A stretch of DNA of 7,884 nucleotides, taken from positions 1 to 7,884 of the forward strand of contig QGUY01000189.1 of assembly GCA_003242315.1 (NCBI GenBank), given 5' to 3'. The stretch is from Bacteroidota bacterium (lineage in GTDB: Bacteria; Bacteroidota; Bacteroidia; Cytophagales; Cyclobacteriaceae). The position numbers and the translations under genes are program-made. The notes below the pieces were generated by a model, which saw only the letters and a program-made list of their open reading frames with translations, was not told the origin of the DNA and did not search any database. Below are positions 5,601-7,884 of this stretch, piece after piece (position 1 is the first letter of the stretch; every line of letters begins with the position of its first letter).

Positions 5601-7884
5601 TCAAGATCGGCCGGTTTAATTCATCATACTTGGTGAAGGTCCAATACGTGGTTGAGCCGCTTCTGTGGTTACCATCCTGGGTTAAGACCAGGCGGTCACG
5701 TTTATCGTACACCATGCAGACTGCGTCTGCGCCCGGGACCTGCTTTAAGGTCATGCGCTTTCTGGCGTCGTAGGCATAGCGGAATGCCCAGCGCCTCAGG
5801 AAAGCTTCCTTGGTTGCATCTGTTGCTCCAGAGTGATAAAATTCGGTAGCAAGTCGCGCGACAGCCTCGGGTGGCATGACGCACACAAGGTTTCCGAAAC
5901 CATCGTAGATATAATAAGTTTGTGCCCATTGGCCCGATGGCGCCTGTACCTTTTTCAGGATAACTTTTCCTTGACGGTCCTTATACTCAATCACTTCATT
6001 GTGATGCTCATCTTTTGTCTTGTTGCGAAACAACTGATTGGCCGCATGGTAGGTGGGTGATGCCGCGGTTCCCGCATTCGCTTGTCCGAACGGGTATGTG
6101 CTTGTGGGATTGGTAAACGACCATTTGAGCACCTCTGAAGCTACATTGGTTTCATAAGCGTATTTTACAGTCCGATCCGTTGAAGTATAGGAGTCGGTAC
6201 CGTCAGGCTGCCAGGGAGTACCAGGAGAACCCTGCTCAATTACACGGTTCAGAGGACTCGGTTCGAACACCGTTTCGCTAAACGGCTGGGAATCGTCGGC
6301 AACCTTGTCCCCCGTCCCATTAGTATAGTATAGGTTATGCGGCGAACCTGTGTAAGTGGTTGTACCAAGCGGATTAAGTTTGTACAGACCGTTGCTTTCA
6401 TTGACAACATATGGAAGATACTTCTTCTTCTCTCGGCCAAAAACATCGTAGGCCATTGGCTGCACAACATCAAACTGGTTTGGGGAATTTTGGCGGATAA
6501 CTGTCTGCATCGGTCTACCAAGGCCGTCAAAGTAGGCTGTTGTAATCTGCCGCTCGCCAATTCCGGCACCATCAAGCTGCGTCTGAGTGGTGATGCCCCT
6601 CTTGTACACGCCTGTGGTCCTAACGTAATTTCTATCCAGGCTTGCGCCGATTATGGTATTACTGTTCGCCGAACTACCGCTAGAATTCACTGCTCTAACG
6701 CGGTAGTAGTACGTCTTACCATCAGTGAGTGCGCTCACAACTTTACTCGTGCCCGTGACAGTTAAGTTGTCAAAACCCGACACCAAGGAGGTAAACTCAC
6801 TATTCGTCGAAACGTCCAGCCGGTAGCTGCTGATTCCTGCTACCGCGGTCCAGTTTGCCGTGAAGCCACTAGATGTGATCGAGGTTGCGGCAAGAGCAAC
6901 AGGCGCATCCGGCAAGGTCAGCTTCGAAACTGAATTGGATGACACAGATGGCGTACCTTCCGCATTAACTGCTCTAACCCGGTAATAATAGGTAGTGTTG
7001 CCGGCCAGGCCTACCACGTCAACACTGGTACCCGTAACTTCATCACCCTGATAACCGGGCACAAAGGTCGAAAAGTTACTTACCGTAGAGACGTCGAGCG
7101 TGTAACTGGCCGCGCCCGGAACACTGCTCCAATTCGCAGTGAACGATGTGTTGCTGACATTCGTCGCTGTGGCTGCGACCGGAGGGACCGGAGCAGTAAG
7201 GGCCGTACCGGTGGCTGAATTTGCCGAAGTACCGGTCCCATTGACCGCACGAACGCGGAAATAATAGGTAGTATTCGCTGTAAGTCCACTAACTGTCGTT
7301 GATGTACCTGACACCGTAAGATTGTCATATCCTGAAACATAACTTGAAAACGAACTATTTGTCGAAATGTCGAGGCGATAACTTGTCGCACCCACGCTGG
7401 TATCCCAATTGGCAACAAAAGAGTTGGCAGTGATTGAAGTTGGGGACCCGACAAGTGGAGGCATCGGAATTGTGGTGAGGTTAATTACACTGGAGTAGCC
7501 AGTAGTCCATCCGCTATTCTGCGCACGAACTCGATAGTAGTACGTCGTACCGCCTGACAGACCAGTCACATTGGCGGTGGTAGCACCGGCGAGTGTCATT
7601 GGATTGTAACCTGGCACAAAGGAGGAAAAATTCGACGCTGTGGACACTTCTAGTAGGTAATGCGTGGCACCACTTACTGTCCCCCAGTTGGCTGTAAAGG
7701 ATTGCGATGTAATGTTGGTGGCTGCACTGACCGTAGGTGGCGCAACCTGTGTGGCCTGGGAGATAGTGTTAGAGTTTCCCGATGTGCCAGAAGCCCCTAC
7801 CGCTCGTACCCGATAATAGTATGTTGTATTGGGGTTTAGTGGCGATACTAACTGAGAAGTCCCTGCAACAACAAGGTTATTATA
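1963..7884 (-). CDS. RHS repeat protein with FN3 modules and C-terminal HExxH domain (5' end missing)
   Basis: The frame is open from the right edge to TAA at 1965-1963, giving 1973 residues with the N-terminus, signal and promoter outside the window. A GTG near 7647 is internal (it reads V in EVSTASNF). Order: FN3 modules (residues 1-416); a DUF6443-like entry (about 417-510, including YFDGLGRPMQTV); an RHS/YD shell (about 475-1260, with YDVFGRE, YDFTGRV, YDHAGRL, YDPMNRL, YDANGNM, YDATGRK); two beta-sandwich-like insertions (about 1267-1410 and 1429-1645) around DHLGNVRV; the RHS core from YYPFG to DPTGM (about 1647-1735); and a variable C-terminal domain with HEATH at 1845-1849. In RHS proteins the YD repeats form a hollow shell enclosing the C-terminal cargo. 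This is therefore probably a large surface or secreted polymorphic effector delivering a metallopeptidase-like domain. It is co-directional with, and one base from, a lipoprotein gene. The secretion route cannot be judged without the N-terminus. Confidence 0.95.
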   Translation of the reverse strand, partial: YNNLVVAGTSQLVSPLNPNTTYYYRVRAVGASGTSGNSNTISQATQVAPPTVSAATNITSQSFTANWGTVSGATHYLLEVSTASNFSSFVPGYNPMTLAGATTANVTGLSGGTTYYYRVRAQNSGWTTGYSSVINLTTIPMPPLVGSPTSITANSFVANWDTSVGATSYRLDISTNSSFSSYVSGYDNLTVSGTSTTVSGLTANTTYYFRVRAVNGTGTSANSATGTALTAPVPPVAATATNVSNTSFTANWSSVPGAASYTLDVSTVSNFSTFVPGYQGDEVTGTSVDVVGLAGNTTYYYRVRAVNAEGTPSVSSNSVSKLTLPDAPVALAATSITSSGFTANWTAVAGISSYRLDVSTNSEFTSLVSGFDNLTVTGTSKVVSALTDGKTYYYRVRAVNSSGSSANSNTIIGASLDRNYVRTTGVYKRGITTQTQLDGAGIGERQITTAYFDGLGRPMQTVIRQNSPNQFDVVQPMAYDVFGREKKKYLPYVVNESNGLYKLNPLGTTTYTGSPHNLYYTNGTGDKVADDSQPFSETVFEPSPLNRVIEQGSPGTPWQPDGTDSYTSTDRTVKYAYETNVASEVLKWSFTNPTSTYPFGQANAGTAASPTYHAANQLFRNKTKDEHHNEVIEYKDRQGKVILKKVQAPSGQWAQTYYIYDGFGNLVCVMPPEAVARLATEFYHSGATDATKEAFLRRWAFRYAYDARKRMTLKQVPGADAVCMVYDKRDRLVLTQDGNHRSGSTTYWTFTKYDELNRPILTGIKDTTAALTQAQMQSVVDAFYNKAWTKYGETYVGTQSGNVHGYSNKSYPVVNKGTTVDLNQYLTVTYYDTYSFRSTWTGTYTYSNDALSATANGVVYDQPSAENQRVNGQVTGIKVKVLDGGVTGGATWLKAINYYDNYLRVIQTQSDNNKGGIDRVSTLYDFTGRVLKTKITHPTSIAATRIISRRFEYDHAGRLVRAWHQTDSQPEILLAYNEYNELGQLVDKKLHSTNSGASDAIQSVDYRYNIRGWLTSINNAELNVNSATNDETGDFFGMNLAYQDALGTGNTAQYNGNISGVKWSVNQGFGTIKAMAYNYTYDPMNRLTAAMHKQAQTLGTWATGQFDESGLTYDLNGNIKTLQRKGDGGTTIDNLTYNYGSATTASNKLLYVTDAASVPDKAQGFFDGNTTGDDYTYDANGNMLTDKNKGITTEITYNYLNLPELITKGGNTVRYIYDATGRKLTQVVTFSGATKRTDYAGEFIYENDVLQFINHEEGRIVVSGEKLVHRDGCENTGNKTASNATLATYTANGEEYIKVTASGTTVKTGVFPIGGSFAVAPGQRYRIRAKGYRTGANAVYLLIRANTTDMGWPGAALPNGAGGEAWIEQIVTIPSGATTLQAGVTWNTVTAGEIFYLNEFEIEALTTVTPEYQYHLKDHLGNVRVTFTSKEETDIYTATLENNTQATEQATFRNYSRVTADIYDHTDAGTTYDKAQLLNGGNNSQVGLTKSLAVMPGDTVSAEVYAKYFESTGGSGNLTGFAAALLSAFGLPTPAGGEAGTAAAALQDYGSFIAGGGNPGTSGWPKGWLNMLVFDKDYNLVDLAYEQLDAAYMQPVGNVNKLPMQKLSVSKTIKEPGYVYIYLSNEGSVQQDIYFDDLKITHRKSRVVQADDYYPFGLSFNSYQRENSVDQKYLYNGMEAQKELNIGWYDFGARYYDPAICKFLSVDPLTEKYPGMSPYAGFANNPVRYTDPTGMEIEEGSRDEWNRQRQAVEGRRDQLQGKIDRLNAKAEAKGWSQEKLASKVGNLNERVASLNTSIATMGTLEASTQVYGLNKIGAGETGGLTLNTGTNVISINFGNTANFVHEATHAGQFETGDIAFSSTGAVLGQDIHDEVAGYRAQFAYDPSSVSGLPSTSVANSFGAITPQWVQGVREPNGNLPYAPGGSANTGLVPVNINSTRDVLMQAYPNAAGALRGLPANYTLRQTPGIYYKR
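2683..2944 (-). other. RHS repeat-associated core domain
   Basis: The stretch from YYPFGLSFNSYQ through YLYNGMEAQKE, YDFGARYYDP, FLSVDPLTEKYPGMSPY and NNPVRYTDPTG matches the RHS-associated core signature, the conserved plug before the variable tip. Only one DPTG is present, without the paired DPxG motif linked to autocleavage in proteobacterial Rhs proteins, so release of the tip may differ here. Confidence 0.88.
2950..3600 (-). other. Second insertion in the RHS shell: probable carbohydrate-binding-like beta sandwich with Gly/Ala-rich segment
   Basis: Between DHLGNVRV and YYPFG lie about 215 residues with alternating strand-like segments: LAVMPGDTVSAEVYAKYFE, WLNMLVFDKDYNLVDLAYE, and GYVYIYLSNE followed by DIYFDDLKITH. 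The layout is that of a jelly-roll or CBM-like domain. In its middle is a Gly/Ala-rich stretch (FAAALLSAFGLP, GGEAGTAAAALQ) encoded by very GC-rich DNA. From memory, comparable insertions are common in RHS proteins of Bacteroidota. The ligand is unknown. Confidence 0.5.
3655..4085 (-). other. First insertion in the RHS shell: probable beta-sandwich domain
   Basis: Between INHEEGRIV and YQYHLKDHLGNVRV, which are usually close together in RHS proteins of this phylum, lie about 145 residues: HRDGCENTG, YTANGEEYIKVTA, FAVAPGQRYRIRAKGYRTG, AWIEQIVTIPSGATTLQAGV, IFYLNEFEIEAL. The alternating strands, and the ending in a NEFEIEAL strand, resemble CBM4/9-type carbohydrate-binding modules. The fold is inferred from pattern only. 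Confidence 0.5.
6637..7884 (-). repeat. Tandem array of FN3-coding repeats (four full, one partial)
   Basis: Five FN3 modules follow one another in frame. Each full unit has FTANW or FVANW near its start, Y.LDVST..F in the middle and YYYRVRA (once YYFRVRA) near its end. The DNA boxes encoding RVRA and the tyrosines start at about 6692, 6971, 7247, 7523 and 7802, a period of 276-279 bp (92-93 codons). The units are diverged and not identical at DNA level. Approximate unit borders are 6637-6912, 6913-7197, 7198-7467, 7468-7746 and 7747-7884, the last cut by the window edge. The array probably continues upstream. Such modules act as extracellular spacers or adhesion domains. Confidence 0.92.

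Noticed and set aside
6337..6765. A 142-codon open frame on the + strand
   Set aside because: It is antisense to the DUF6443-like and FN3-coding part of the RHS gene, with no ribosome site or domain pattern; treated as a shadow.
7645..7647. GTG as the start codon of the RHS gene
   Set aside because: The frame stays open to the window edge and encodes another FN3 unit and part of a further one upstream; the GTG is an internal Val in the conserved EVSTASNF strand.
6637..7884. Regular repeats resembling a CRISPR or satellite array
   Set aside because: The period is 276-279 bp, the units are diverged and in frame, and they translate into FN3 domains.

Overview
The window looks like chromosomal DNA from a member of the Bacteroidota, probably the Cytophagales or Chitinophagales. 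This rests on protein style: a giant RHS protein whose FN3 modules and RHS core wording (YYYRVRAVN, DHLGNVRV, YYPFG, DPTGM) are typical of that phylum, and a short lipoprotein with a lipobox. No rRNA, tRNA or CRISPR array is present. No stretch over 300 bases lacks a gene; the only intergenic gaps are positions 1-145 (left flank plus the leader of an insertion sequence) and 1525-1619.

Left part (79-1528, + strand): a complete 1450-bp IS3-family insertion sequence. It has 15-bp perfect terminal inverted repeats, orfA (helix-turn-helix plus coiled coil), orfB (DD(35)E integrase), an A8 slippery run in the right phase for -1 frameshifting, and a TGATG stop-start junction. A large nested inverted repeat lies inside the 3' part of orfB. 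No target-site duplication is visible. Short open frames on both flanks (2-78 and 1529-1582) could be the two sides of a + strand gene cut by the element; the right piece stops three bases before a bidirectional terminator (1586-1618).

Right part (1620-7884, - strand): a two-gene unit read right to left. The first gene (7884 to 1963, its 5' end outside the window) encodes at least 1973 residues of an RHS protein: four full and one partial FN3 modules, a long RHS/YD shell with two probable beta-sandwich insertions, an RHS core ending in DPTGM, then a 239-residue variable C-terminal domain. That domain has a coiled coil followed by a zincin-type HExxH motif (HEATH) and a candidate downstream Glu ligand. 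One base after its stop codon begins a 113-residue lipoprotein gene (1961 to 1620) with calycin-like sequence features.

The most interesting reading is a polymorphic-toxin pair: an RHS-delivered putative metallopeptidase effector and a membrane-anchored lipoprotein in the position of its immunity protein or inhibitor. The domain order and gene junction are seen in the sequence; toxin activity and immunity are inference. The IS next to the 3' end of the pair fits the variable, recombining tip of such loci.
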